Positions 25,920 to 34,528 of a stretch of DNA of 64,000 nt are shown here, one piece after another. Positions within the stretch are counted from its first letter, which is position 1, and every line of letters starts with the position of its first letter. A program made the translations under genes and the position numbers. The DNA is from Acidaminococcus hominis (GTDB taxonomy: Bacteria > Bacillota > Negativicutes > Acidaminococcales > Acidaminococcaceae): positions 38,370 through 102,369 of the forward strand of contig NZ_OLMM01000005.1 of assembly GCF_900291475.1 (NCBI RefSeq). Reading direction: 5' to 3'. The notes under the pieces were generated by a model. The model saw nothing but the letters and a program-made list of their open reading frames with translations, made no database searches and was not told where the DNA came from.

Positions 25920-26780
25920 CTATTCCTTCAAATATTTGGCGCCCAATTCCCGCAGTTCATCTACGTGCACCAGTTTGATGTAGGTGTTGAAGTCGATCAT
26001 GTCGCCATCGTAGCCAGCATCGCTGCCATGCTGTTTGATATATTCCAGTACCCGCAGTTCAGCTGCTACCTGAGCAAACAGGACGCTGAAGGGGAAGGTA
26101 ATGATCTTGTAGCCCAGTTTCTTGCCGCAGTCTTCACTGCTGAAGCCCTTGAAGAAATCCTGGTTGGGGAAGAAGCCCAGATGGATGGGACCATGGACCT
26201 TTTCCGGCAGGGCAATCAGTTCTTCCCGGGATTTCGGCAGAATCTTGACCATGTCAGCGCCGGCGTCCAGATAGGCGTTGGCCCGTTCTACAGCTTCTTC
26301 GTAGGGAGCATCGGTTCTGGCAATGATCAGCAGATCCGGATCTTTCCGGGTTTCTACCGCAGCCTCAATCTTGCCCACCATTTCGTTGGTGCTGATCAGC
26401 TGGGTATCGCTGATAAAGGGGCAGTTGGGCGGCTGCTGCTGGTCTTCAATAAAGAAGCCGGCAACCCCGGTCTTTTCATATTCCTTGACGGTACGTACTA
26501 CGTTCAGGGCATTGCCGTAGCCGCCTTCTGCATCGCAGATAATGGGGATATTGACGGCATCGGCCATTTTGCTCAAGATATCCACGGATTCATTCAGGGC
26601 CAGCAGGCCGCTGTCCGGCTGAGCCAGGACGACGCCGTGCATGCCGTAGCCGGTGGTGCCGCACACATCAAAGCCGGCCACTTCAATGGCCCGGGCGCTT
26701 AAAGCATCGTAGGCGCAGGGGGCTACCAGATAATCTTTTTCCTTCAACAGACGACGCAGTTTCGTGGTCATTTTTTCCAT
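25920..26780 (-). CDS. Isocitrate lyase / PEP mutase family protein
   Basis: A 286-residue TIM barrel of the PEPM/ICL superfamily (2-methylisocitrate lyase, dimethylmalate lyase, oxaloacetate hydrolase relatives). CAYDALSARAIEVAGF and GVAGFFIEDQ are family blocks. Two catalytic signatures are altered: the metal-site motif, normally D-A-D-x-G, is DAEGG (83-87), and the lid motif, normally K-R/K-C-G-H, reads PPNCPF (117-122), keeping only the cysteine. The reaction is therefore not assignable. Start 26780 has AGAAGGG upstream; the ORF extends further without support. Just upstream is a 14-bp intercistronic hairpin. Confidence 0.8.
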   Translation of the reverse strand: MEKMTTKLRRLLKEKDYLVAPCAYDALSARAIEVAGFDVCGTTGYGMHGVVLAQPDSGLLALNESVDILSKMADAVNIPIICDAEGGYGNALNVVRTVKEYEKTGVAGFFIEDQQQPPNCPFISDTQLISTNEMVGKIEAAVETRKDPDLLIIARTDAPYEEAVERANAYLDAGADMVKILPKSREELIALPEKVHGPIHLGFFPNQDFFKGFSSEDCGKKLGYKIITFPFSVLFAQVAAELRVLEYIKQHGSDAGYDGDMIDFNTYIKLVHVDELRELGAKYLKE

Positions 26781-26831
26781 AGGAAACCCTTCTTTCTGTA
26801 CAGTTGATGGTTCTTTACTTCTCTCCATTCA

Positions 26832-26871
26832 CAAATACCCTGTTCTGGTTGAAAACGGAACAGGGTATTTG
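26832..26871. terminator. Intercistronic hairpin
   Basis: Perfect 14-bp stem (26832-26845 with 26858-26871) between the TPP-enzyme stop and the PEPM start. No U-tract follows on the minus strand, so it may be an RNA processing or stability element or a weak attenuator instead of a full terminator. Confidence 0.5.
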
Positions 26872-26882
26872 CCTTTATCATA

Positions 26883-28718
26883 TTATTTTGCTTTGTGGGA
26901 CTTTGCGTGGTTGGGAGCTACAAACTCACCGTTTTCGTCTTTCACCAGTTTGCCGTCTTCAACCAGCTTGTTGGGGCTATAGATATCATTGATGTTCCAG
27001 CAGCCAGGAGTAGGAACTACAATGTTTTCCATAGGAGCTTCTACCAGGAAGGGTCTGCCTTCAGCGTTGGCTTTCATGGCAGCTTCCATGGCCGGTTTGA
27101 ATTCTTCAGCGCTGTGTACGCAGATAGATTCCACGCCATAGGCTTTGGCTACGCCAGCCCAGCTGGGGCTGTAGGTTTCGCCGTCCGGAGTCTTGAATAC
27201 CGTACCAAACTTGGTGCCGTAGTTGGCATTTTCCAGACCAGCAATGGTACCGAAAGCAGAGTTGTTCATTACTACCCAGGTTACAGGGATATCTTGTTCC
27301 ACAGCGGTAGCCAGGCAGGTGGGGTTCACGCCGAAGCCGCCGTCACCGGTCAGGGTGATGCAGACCTTGTCAGGAGCACCCAGTTTGCCGCCCAGTACAG
27401 CGGAAGCACCAAAGCCCATGGTAGCCAGACCGGAGGAGTGATGGATGCTGCCGGGAACGGTAATATCATATTGCTGTGCTACACCATTCTTGTTCCAGCC
27501 CACATCGGTGAAGATATGTGCATCTTCGGGAACAACGGCCTTTACATCCTTCAGGATCCGCTGCGGGGTCATGGGGAAACGGCTATCGTTGGAAATGGCT
27601 TCGTTGCTCTTCTTGAATTCCGCCTTGGCTTCAGCAATGGCTTTCCGCAGTTCGGGATGGCTCTTGCCTTCGGGGCAGATTTTCTTTACTTCGTCAATGA
27701 TCTGCTGCAGGCCCAGTTTCAGGTCGCCTACGGCGCCAATGGCTACAGGATAGTTACGGCCGATTTCGGTAGGATCGATATCGATTTGCAGGAATTCGGT
27801 CTTTTCCGGATCAAAGGTTACGCCCTTGTACCAGCTGGAGCTGTCAGCTTCGGCAAAGCGGGTGCCCAGGCCCAGGATAACGTCAGCCTGGGTGGTCAGG
27901 GAATGGGTGAATTCCATGCCCCAGAAACCAGTCTGGCCAATCATCAGAGGATGGTTGTCGCTGATGCAGCCTTGGCCCATCAGGGTACGGGAAACGGGGA
28001 TATCCAGCAATTCGGCCAGTTCAGCCAGCTCATCGGAAGCTTGGGCCAAAAGGATACCGCCGCCGGCATGCATTACAGGATGTTCTGCTTTTACCAGTTT
28101 TTCAGCAATGGCTTTGGCTGCAGCCGGATCCAGGGCCGGTTTCATGGTCACGTGGCTGTCTTTGTAGGTCCGATCCCACAGGTAATCTTCTACTTTTTCG
28201 GAGAAGATGTTCATGGGAACGTCAATCAGTACAGGGCCAGGACGGCCGGATTCTGCCAGACGGAAGGCCTTGTCCATAATGTCAGCCATGGATTCAGGAT
28301 CGTCCACCCGCCAAGCTCTCTTGACTACCGGTTCCAGAATCTTGTACTGGCTGCCATCTTCGTGCATATTGACTTCCTGATGGGGATGTTTGCCGAAGTA
28401 GTAGCTGGGCACATCGCCAGCGATAACAACCATAGGAATGGAGTCAAAAGCAGCGTTGGCCACGCCGGTCAGGACGTTGGTCAGCCCAGGTCCAAGGTGG
28501 CACATGCAGACGGAAGCCTTATGGGTTACCCGGGCGTAGCCGTCAGCTGCGGTGGAAGCCACCGATTCGTGCCGGTTGGAAATGTATTTTACTTTCTTGC
28601 TGCGGGACAGGGCATCCAGCATGGCGATAACCGTATGGCCGCACAGACCGAATACGTATTTCACATCCCGTCTTTCCAAATAGTCAACCATCAAATCTGC
28701 AATCAATTTCTTGGTCAT
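26883..28718 (-). CDS. Thiamine-diphosphate-dependent enzyme (acetolactate synthase-like)
   Basis: A 611-residue protein with the three-domain plan of acetolactate synthase/oxalyl-CoA decarboxylase-type enzymes. Catalytic Glu51 is in NRHESVAS, and the TPP motif begins LTGDGGFG and ends VVMNNSAFG. Glu51 argues against glyoxylate carboligase, which lacks it, and the sequence does not resemble my recollection of sulfoacetaldehyde acetyltransferase. It is longer than acetolactate synthase because of a charged C-terminal tail (NKLVEDGKLVKDENGE...HKAK). Its start overlaps the LysR stop by ATGA, so translation is coupled. Probable role: decarboxylation or carboligation of a 2-oxo acid in the organic-acid pathway. 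Confidence 0.8.
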   Translation of the reverse strand: MTKKLIADLMVDYLERRDVKYVFGLCGHTVIAMLDALSRSKKVKYISNRHESVASTAADGYARVTHKASVCMCHLGPGLTNVLTGVANAAFDSIPMVVIAGDVPSYYFGKHPHQEVNMHEDGSQYKILEPVVKRAWRVDDPESMADIMDKAFRLAESGRPGPVLIDVPMNIFSEKVEDYLWDRTYKDSHVTMKPALDPAAAKAIAEKLVKAEHPVMHAGGGILLAQASDELAELAELLDIPVSRTLMGQGCISDNHPLMIGQTGFWGMEFTHSLTTQADVILGLGTRFAEADSSSWYKGVTFDPEKTEFLQIDIDPTEIGRNYPVAIGAVGDLKLGLQQIIDEVKKICPEGKSHPELRKAIAEAKAEFKKSNEAISNDSRFPMTPQRILKDVKAVVPEDAHIFTDVGWNKNGVAQQYDITVPGSIHHSSGLATMGFGASAVLGGKLGAPDKVCITLTGDGGFGVNPTCLATAVEQDIPVTWVVMNNSAFGTIAGLENANYGTKFGTVFKTPDGETYSPSWAGVAKAYGVESICVHSAEEFKPAMEAAMKANAEGRPFLVEAPMENIVVPTPGCWNINDIYSPNKLVEDGKLVKDENGEFVAPNHAKSHKAK

Positions 28719-29677
28719 AATGTAGGGTCCTCCCGATTGTTCATCTGGTCTGCATCAGCGGTAAAGCTGATGCCGTGACGAACGAAATATTGGTTTAATA
28801 CGTCGCCGCTGCGCATGATATAGTTCTTGAAAAACTCCGCTGCCGGGGGAATGTACCGGTCCTTGTTCCATTGCAGGTACAGGGGCCGGTCCGTCATGGC
28901 CTCGTCGGCAATGGGAATCACCTTGGTGCCGTAGGGCGCTCCGCTTAAAGGATAGGGAACCACGGCAATGCCGTGCCCCGCTGCCACCAGGCCGTAGATG
29001 ATTACGTCGTTGGGAGTTTCTGTGACAATATTCACGTGCAGGTGTTTCTGCTCAAAAATTTCCTTCATTCTGCTGCTGATCTGCCCGGAGGAGTCAAAGG
29101 AAATGAAGTTCTCTCCTTGGAAATCTTCCAGCTTCAGGCTGGACCGCTGGGCAAACCGATGTTGTTCGGATACCAACGCCACCAGGGGATGGGAGCCGAT
29201 ATAGTACGACCCGACCCGGGGCGAATTCACCTTGGTACATAGGATCAGATCCATGGATCCATCCAATAGATGCTTTTGTAGATTGAACCAGCCTTCCGAG
29301 GAATACTGGAATTGTACGCCCAGGCGGTTGGTTTCACTGTGGTAGCGGATCATCAGATCCGTGGTAAAAGCTTCGATAGAATAGAAACCGCCAATGATGA
29401 TGGTCCCGGAGTTGGGATCGATGTATTCTTTGAGAGCGTTTTCCCCTGCTTCCAGGGTATTCAAAGATTTCTGGGCGTAGGGCAGGAACAGCTTGCCATA
29501 CTTGTTGAGTTTTACATTCCGTCCCTGCCGTTCAAACAGTTCCGCGCCCAGTTCCCGTTCCATGCTTTTGATGGCATGGCTCAGGTTGGATTGGCTAATC
29601 TTTAGTTTTTCTGCAGCCCTGGTGTAGTGTTCCAGTTCTGCGATTGTTACGAAATAGTACAACCATTGCAGCTGCAT
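28715..29677 (-). CDS. LysR-family transcriptional regulator
   Basis: A 320-residue LTTR (N-terminal HTH: HYTRAAEKLKISQSNLSHAIKSMERELG). Start at MQLQWLYYF (29677) with GAGGGGG upstream. Lies between dctP and the TPP-enzyme gene and is translationally coupled to the latter, which is unusual for an LTTR and implies co-transcription with the pathway it controls. A dyad operator lies 47 nt upstream. Confidence 0.9.
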   Translation of the reverse strand: MQLQWLYYFVTIAELEHYTRAAEKLKISQSNLSHAIKSMERELGAELFERQGRNVKLNKYGKLFLPYAQKSLNTLEAGENALKEYIDPNSGTIIIGGFYSIEAFTTDLMIRYHSETNRLGVQFQYSSEGWFNLQKHLLDGSMDLILCTKVNSPRVGSYYIGSHPLVALVSEQHRFAQRSSLKLEDFQGENFISFDSSGQISSRMKEIFEQKHLHVNIVTETPNDVIIYGLVAAGHGIAVVPYPLSGAPYGTKVIPIADEAMTDRPLYLQWNKDRYIPPAAEFFKNYIMRSGDVLNQYFVRHGISFTADADQMNNREDPTL

Positions 29678-29723
29678 AAGCGTTTCCCCCTCTTCCTTCC
29701 ACATTGCTTCATAGTACGTCTGG

Positions 29724-29745
29724 TTCTATTGTACCCGAAATAGAA
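29724..29745. promoter_or_regulatory. Candidate LysR operator
   Basis: TTCTATT-N8-AATAGAA dyad in the 114-nt gap between dctP and the LysR gene. Confidence 0.5.
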
Positions 29746-29791
29746 GAGGGAAGGAAACGAGTATTCATTCTTACTGACTTACAAACCCAAC

Positions 29792-30871
29792 TTATTTGCT
29801 GGCAGCATCCAGTTCTTTCATCAGCGTAGTGCCCAGGCCGCCGATTTGGTCGTCGATTTTCTTGTACAGGGCTTTTACGCCTTCGTTGTTCAGAACCTGA
29901 TCGAAGAAGGACTTATCATAGGTAATCTCGGTCATGCCTCTCTTCTTCAGGATGTCCTTGTTGTCCTTGTCAACCTTTTCCAGGGTCGGACGCAGTTCAT
30001 CCATGGCTTGTTTAACAGCTTGGTTCAGGGCTTTCTGGTAGGCAGGATCCAGGCTGTCATAGGCTTTCTTGTTGATGGCCATTTGGTTGGCGTACAGGAT
30101 ATGGTTGGTATCAGCCAAGTACTTTTGTACTTCGTTGAAGTTGGAGTTTACGATGGTATCGCTGGCGTTTTCTTCAGCATCTACGGTACCGCTCTGCAGA
30201 GCAAAGTACAGTTCAGAGAAAGCCAAAGGAGTGGGGTTAGCACCCAGGGCGGACCAGAAGTCCATGTGGTTCTTGTTGCTCATGGTACGAATCTTCAGGC
30301 CTTTGTAGTCGTCCACAGTCTTCAGATCCCGGTTGGCCGTGGTCAGACGGAAGGTACCATTTTGCAGGATGCCCAGGTAATGCAGGCCGGCCTTATCATA
30401 GGCAGCGGACAGTTTCTTGTTGAATTCCCCATTGCCGTTCAGGACCTTGTCAATGGCATCGCCTTTATATTTAGCAAAGGACATGGGCAGGTCGAATACA
30501 GCGGTTTCCGGAATTACAGCGGTCAAAGGAGCCATCTGGCAAACCACGATCTGGATATCGTTGGATTTCAGCTGCCGGATCAGATCTTCGTCGCCGCCCA
30601 GTTCCCCATTGGGATGGTAGTCGATTTTCAGCTTGCCGCCGGTGATATCAGCTACGTTCTTGGCAACTGCTTCGCCGAATTTTTGGCCGATGGCGTCTTT
30701 AGCAGCCGTATCGGCACCAATCAGTTCCACTTCCTTCAAATTGGCAAAGTCACCCTTGCCGGCGGATTTGGTGTCTTTCTTGGCGTCGTCACCGCCGCCG
30801 CAGGCGGTCAGGGAAGCTACCATCAAACCGGCCAATACTGCACTTGCGAGCTTTCTCATGGATTTTTTCAT
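29792..30871 (-). CDS. dctP: TRAP transporter substrate-binding lipoprotein DctP
   Basis: A 359-residue extracytoplasmic solute receptor. A lipoprotein signal is clear: positively charged MKKSMRKL, hydrophobic core, lipobox LTAC with Cys24. The family arginine that binds the ligand carboxylate is in GLKIRTMSNKNHMDFW, followed by ALGANPTPLAFSELYFALQSG. The ligand is an organic acid, identity unknown. Last gene of the dctQ-dctM-dctP set. Start 30871 with GGAGGT upstream. Confidence 0.93.
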   Translation of the reverse strand: MKKSMRKLASAVLAGLMVASLTACGGGDDAKKDTKSAGKGDFANLKEVELIGADTAAKDAIGQKFGEAVAKNVADITGGKLKIDYHPNGELGGDEDLIRQLKSNDIQIVVCQMAPLTAVIPETAVFDLPMSFAKYKGDAIDKVLNGNGEFNKKLSAAYDKAGLHYLGILQNGTFRLTTANRDLKTVDDYKGLKIRTMSNKNHMDFWSALGANPTPLAFSELYFALQSGTVDAEENASDTIVNSNFNEVQKYLADTNHILYANQMAINKKAYDSLDPAYQKALNQAVKQAMDELRPTLEKVDKDNKDILKKRGMTEITYDKSFFDQVLNNEGVKALYKKIDDQIGGLGTTLMKELDAASK

Positions 30872-30941
30872 ACGAATACCTCCTTAAGATGATGAATCTA
30901 TAGGTTCGGGCAGAAGCAGGTCCTGCCCGAAAACACCAGGT

Positions 30942-32240
30942 TTATTTCAGCAGTCCCGGCAGATAGGTGGACAGCCAGGGGATATACACAATCATGAACA
31001 GGGCAATGGTGAAGGAAACAATGAAGGGGAAAGCCTTCTTGGCTACATCCATTGGCTGTTTCTCCGCTATGTTCCCGGCTACGAACAAGTCCAACCCAAA
31101 GGGAGGCGTTGCCAGGCCGATGGACAGGCAGCATACCAGTACTACGCCCAGGTGAACCGGATCTACACCCAGTTTTACGCAGGCAGGCAACAGGATGGGA
31201 GCCAGGATGATGATGGCCGGGCCGGTATCCATAACCATACCCAGCAGGAAGAAGATGATGGTCAGTACGGTCAGTACGGAGAAGGCGGAAGTGAAGTTGC
31301 CCAGGATGAAGCTTTCCACCACTTTGGTGGCGCGGGTCAGGGACAGTACGCGGCCGAAGGCGGTAGCAAAGGCCAGTACGAAGGCCAGGCCGCCGTAGGT
31401 CTTAACGGATTCACACAGCATGGGCAGCAATTCGCTGAACTTCATGGATTTGTAGATGAACAGGGAAACCAGGATGGCGTAGAATACGGATACGGTAGCA
31501 GCCTCGGTAGGAGTGGTGAAGCCGGTGTAGATACCGCCCAGTACGATTACAGGGCACAGCAGAGCCCAGAAGCTGTCTTTGAACAGGTTAACCAGACCCC
31601 GGGAAGACAATTCGCTCATTCTTTCTTTGATCTTGTCTTTGTCTTCGCCTTTCTTCACACAGTAGTACACAGCATAAACCATCAGGGCAACACCAATCAG
31701 GATGCCGGGGAATACACCGCCCAGGAACAGGTCACCAGTGGATACGCCCGTTGCCAGGGAGTACAGTACGAAAGGAATGGAAGGCGGGATGATTACGCCC
31801 AAGCCGCCGGCAACAGCAATCAGGCCAGCGCTCCAGGTTTTGTCATAGCCCAAGTCCGTCAGGAACGGTACGCACATAGCGCCTACAGCGGCGGTGGTAG
31901 CAGGACCGGAACCGGAGATGGCACCGTAGAACAGGCAGGTCAGGATTACTGCGCAGGGCAGGCCGCCGGTAAACCGGCCGGCAAAGTAAGCGAAGAAGTT
32001 GAACAGTTTCCGGGAAATACCGCCCTTGGCCATGATAACGCCGCCCAGGATGAACAGGGGAACAGCCAGGATAGGGGTGGAGTTGGCGCCGGAGAAGGTG
32101 TTGTTCAGCAGCTGTACAATAGAGCCGCCTTTATGCATCAATTCAATAGGGGCAACGGAGCCCAGGATCATGCTGACCCCGATGGGAATGGAAAGTGCAA
32201 TTCCAATCAGGAATACCGCGAATACAAGTACTGCAGCCAT
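30942..32240 (-). CDS. dctM: TRAP transporter large permease DctM
   Basis: A 432-residue membrane protein with about twelve hydrophobic segments and the typical PIELMHKGG...LLNNTFSGANSTPILAVPLFILGG region. The start overlaps the dctQ stop (TAATG). Energised by a sodium or proton gradient in this family. Confidence 0.93.
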   Translation of the reverse strand: MAAVLVFAVFLIGIALSIPIGVSMILGSVAPIELMHKGGSIVQLLNNTFSGANSTPILAVPLFILGGVIMAKGGISRKLFNFFAYFAGRFTGGLPCAVILTCLFYGAISGSGPATTAAVGAMCVPFLTDLGYDKTWSAGLIAVAGGLGVIIPPSIPFVLYSLATGVSTGDLFLGGVFPGILIGVALMVYAVYYCVKKGEDKDKIKERMSELSSRGLVNLFKDSFWALLCPVIVLGGIYTGFTTPTEAATVSVFYAILVSLFIYKSMKFSELLPMLCESVKTYGGLAFVLAFATAFGRVLSLTRATKVVESFILGNFTSAFSVLTVLTIIFFLLGMVMDTGPAIIILAPILLPACVKLGVDPVHLGVVLVCCLSIGLATPPFGLDLFVAGNIAEKQPMDVAKKAFPFIVSFTIALFMIVYIPWLSTYLPGLLK

Positions 32241-32797
32241 TACTTCACATCTCCTTCCTGTGCCAGTTCAGTTTCTTTCTTGGCGTCTGCCATGGTTTGT
32301 TCAATGGTGGTCAGTTCTCTGTCACCGAAGTGCTGAATATGACGGACGATGACTTGGATGCCGCGCACACCACCCAGGAAGAAGCCGATAATCATGAAGA
32401 AATATACAAAAGACATAGGCCATTGCATTGCCGGAGAAATTTCATGACTTCTGGCGATGTTGTCATACACTTCGATGGAATAGTAGCCCAGGTAGAACAT
32501 GCAGGCCATGGTAACAACGTCTACTACAATGTTGACTACTTTCTTTACCTTGTCCGGCAGCATATCTTTCAATACGCCCACCCGCAGCATATTCTCATTG
32601 AGGATGGTATAGGGCAGGGAGATGAATACGCTCCAGATCCACATGAACCGGCAAAATTCCTCGGCCCAGGTCAGGGAACTCATCCCCGGAATCTTTCTAA
32701 CGATAACCTGCAGCATGCTGACGCAGGCAATGAGAACCAGCATGACGACCATGAATGATTCTTCCAAATGTTTATTCAGCCAATCAAGCAATTTCAT
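32240..32797 (-). CDS. dctQ: TRAP transporter small permease DctQ
   Basis: A 185-residue four-helix membrane protein with the WAEEFCRFMWIWSVFIS block of DctQ. Start 32797 follows AAAGGAGG. Separate dctQ and dctM genes, coupled by a one-base stop/start overlap. Confidence 0.92.
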   Translation of the reverse strand: MKLLDWLNKHLEESFMVVMLVLIACVSMLQVIVRKIPGMSSLTWAEEFCRFMWIWSVFISLPYTILNENMLRVGVLKDMLPDKVKKVVNIVVDVVTMACMFYLGYYSIEVYDNIARSHEISPAMQWPMSFVYFFMIIGFFLGGVRGIQVIVRHIQHFGDRELTTIEQTMADAKKETELAQEGDVK

Positions 32798-32836
32798 TCT
32801 AATAAGCCTCCTTTGGTTGGTGTAGGAGCAGAAGCA

Positions 32837-33697
32837 TCATTTCTGATTCTGTTCTGCCAGGATGGTCAAGAGTTCGTTGCGCATTACGTCAACAGGAGCC
32901 TTTTTGCCGGTCCACAGTTCGATTTGGGCCGTACCCTGGTACAGGGACATCATCAGGCCGTTCATAATCTGGCAGCCAGCTTCTTCAGCGTTTAGCAGAA
33001 ACTGGGTTTTGTCCGGGTTGTAGCAGGCATCAAAGAAGATTTGGCCTTTGTTGATGTATTCCTTGGGCATGGGGGTTTCACCAATGCTGTGACCCATACC
33101 AACGCCGCTGGCGTTCAGGATAATATCGCAGGCTGCAAGTTTGGAGAAATCACCATGGGGAACGAATTCGGCGATAGTGGAGAAGTTCTTGTTGATGTCA
33201 TCTACCAGGGACCGGGCGCAGTCTTCAAACAGGTCGGTGATGTAAATCTTCCGGGCGCCGTGGTAAGCCAGGATGGAGCACATGGCCCGGCCGGCACCGC
33301 CGCCGCCGAAGCAGAAGAATACGTTTTGGTCAACCTTTACGCCGGCTTCCGTGATGGCGGTGTAGAAACCAACGCCGTCGGTGTTGTGGCCGATGAGCTT
33401 GGTGCCTTCCTTCACAACCGTGTTGCAGGAGCCCATCTTCTGGCACAGGGGATCCAGTTCATCCAGATACTCCAGCACCTTGATCTTGTTGGGTTTCGTT
33501 ACGGCAAACCCAGCAAAGGGCATATAGCGCAGGGCATTGACGATTTCACCCAGGTGTTCGTTGCCGGTCACCGTGTAGAAATACACCATGTTCATGCCGG
33601 CTGCTTCATACGCTTTGTTCTGCATTCTGGCGGCAAAGGATTGTGCCAAAGGATCGCCTAACAGCGTAATGAATTTCGTGTTGATATCAACGTTCAT
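32837..33697 (-). CDS. Shikimate-dehydrogenase-like protein (divergent AroE)
   Basis: A 286-residue AroE-fold NAD(P) oxidoreductase. Retained: catalytic Lys71 in VTKPNKIKV, Asp107 in HNTDGVGF and the nucleotide loop FGGGGAGRA. Altered: the N-terminal shikimate-carboxylate motif S-x-S of H-S-L-S-P is S-F-A (Ser20-Phe21-Ala22 in PLAQSFAAR), and the usual P-H-K is P-N-K. It may therefore use quinate, an aminoshikimate or another hydroxy acid. Start 33697 (GAAGGGA upstream). It is the second gene of an operon running TIM barrel, this gene, dctQ, dctM, dctP, so it likely acts on the imported acid rather than in aromatic biosynthesis. Confidence 0.8.
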   Translation of the reverse strand: MNVDINTKFITLLGDPLAQSFAARMQNKAYEAAGMNMVYFYTVTGNEHLGEIVNALRYMPFAGFAVTKPNKIKVLEYLDELDPLCQKMGSCNTVVKEGTKLIGHNTDGVGFYTAITEAGVKVDQNVFFCFGGGGAGRAMCSILAYHGARKIYITDLFEDCARSLVDDINKNFSTIAEFVPHGDFSKLAACDIILNASGVGMGHSIGETPMPKEYINKGQIFFDACYNPDKTQFLLNAEEAGCQIMNGLMMSLYQGTAQIELWTGKKAPVDVMRNELLTILAEQNQK

Positions 33698-33733
33698 TTC
33701 ATTCCCTTCTTTCTTTAGCCTCAAAAGTAATTT

Positions 33734-34528
33734 TTAAAATAATTTTTTCAGGTTTTTCAGGCAGCTTTTCGCATGGCCCAGAGCACCGTATTTCTCAATG
33801 TATTCCTTGTTGGGAAGCTCAATGGAGCAGGGCAGCTCCGCCGGGAAAGCTTCCAGGTACTGGGCAATGGGAGCAGCTCCCAGGCCCGGGTACTCTCTCT
33901 TTTCCCGCATGATGACGACTTTTTCGTAGGACAGGTAATCCTTGGGGCAGTCGCACATGTGGATCAAACCAAACCGGGAAGGATCCGTATTCTTGATCAG
34001 TTCCGGGGTTTCGTTATCCCAGTACACATACAGGATATCCATCAGCAGCTTCAGGTTGGGGGCCTTGATGGCATCCTGTACGGCGATGACATCTTTCAGG
34101 CTCCGCAGGCCGGAAATTGCCGGAAATTCCAAATCCATCTGCAGGCCGAATTCCTTGGCCTGTTCACAGTAGCTGCCCAGCGTATCGATGGCGAAGTTTC
34201 TGTCTTCCGTCCAAACGCTGCACAGTACCTGGGTGGCGCCCAGCTGGGCGGCCTTTTCAAAAGCGCCCCGGTAATCCTTGGGCAAATCTTCCTTCACGCG
34301 TACCAGTTCAATGTCCAGAGGCTTCAGGTTGTAAGCCTTTAAGGTTTCCTGGATTTTCTTGAACAGGGCAGGATCCTTTTCCAATTCATTGGCCGGTTCA
34401 CCAGGTTGATGCATGGGAATGGTCCGCAGGCTGACAAAGTCATAGCCTGCTTCGGCAGCAATCCGAATCTGGTCCACAGCTTCCACGCCGGGGATGGTCA
34501 AATACGCGAGAGAAACCTTCCGTTTCAT
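33734..34528 (-). CDS. Xylose-isomerase-like TIM barrel protein
   Basis: A 264-residue sugar phosphate isomerase/epimerase-type (AP endonuclease 2 superfamily) protein. Likely metal ligands Glu134 (MDLEFP), Asp164 (LLMDILY), His190 (LIHMCD) and Glu237 (SIELPN) are in the order expected. The family includes 3-dehydroshikimate dehydratases, hydroxypyruvate isomerases and epimerases. With a divergent AroE next to it, 3-dehydroshikimate dehydratase is one reasonable guess. First gene of the transporter operon; start 34528 after AGGAGGT. Confidence 0.7.
   Translation of the reverse strand: MKRKVSLAYLTIPGVEAVDQIRIAAEAGYDFVSLRTIPMHQPGEPANELEKDPALFKKIQETLKAYNLKPLDIELVRVKEDLPKDYRGAFEKAAQLGATQVLCSVWTEDRNFAIDTLGSYCEQAKEFGLQMDLEFPAISGLRSLKDVIAVQDAIKAPNLKLLMDILYVYWDNETPELIKNTDPSRFGLIHMCDCPKDYLSYEKVVIMREKREYPGLGAAPIAQYLEAFPAELPCSIELPNKEYIEKYGALGHAKSCLKNLKKLF

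Noticed and set aside
26883-28718. Assignment as sulfoacetaldehyde acetyltransferase (Xsc), because the cluster has a SauS-like dehydrogenase
   Set aside because: The sequence does not follow the Xsc pattern I recall, and no phosphotransacetylase or sulfite exporter is nearby.
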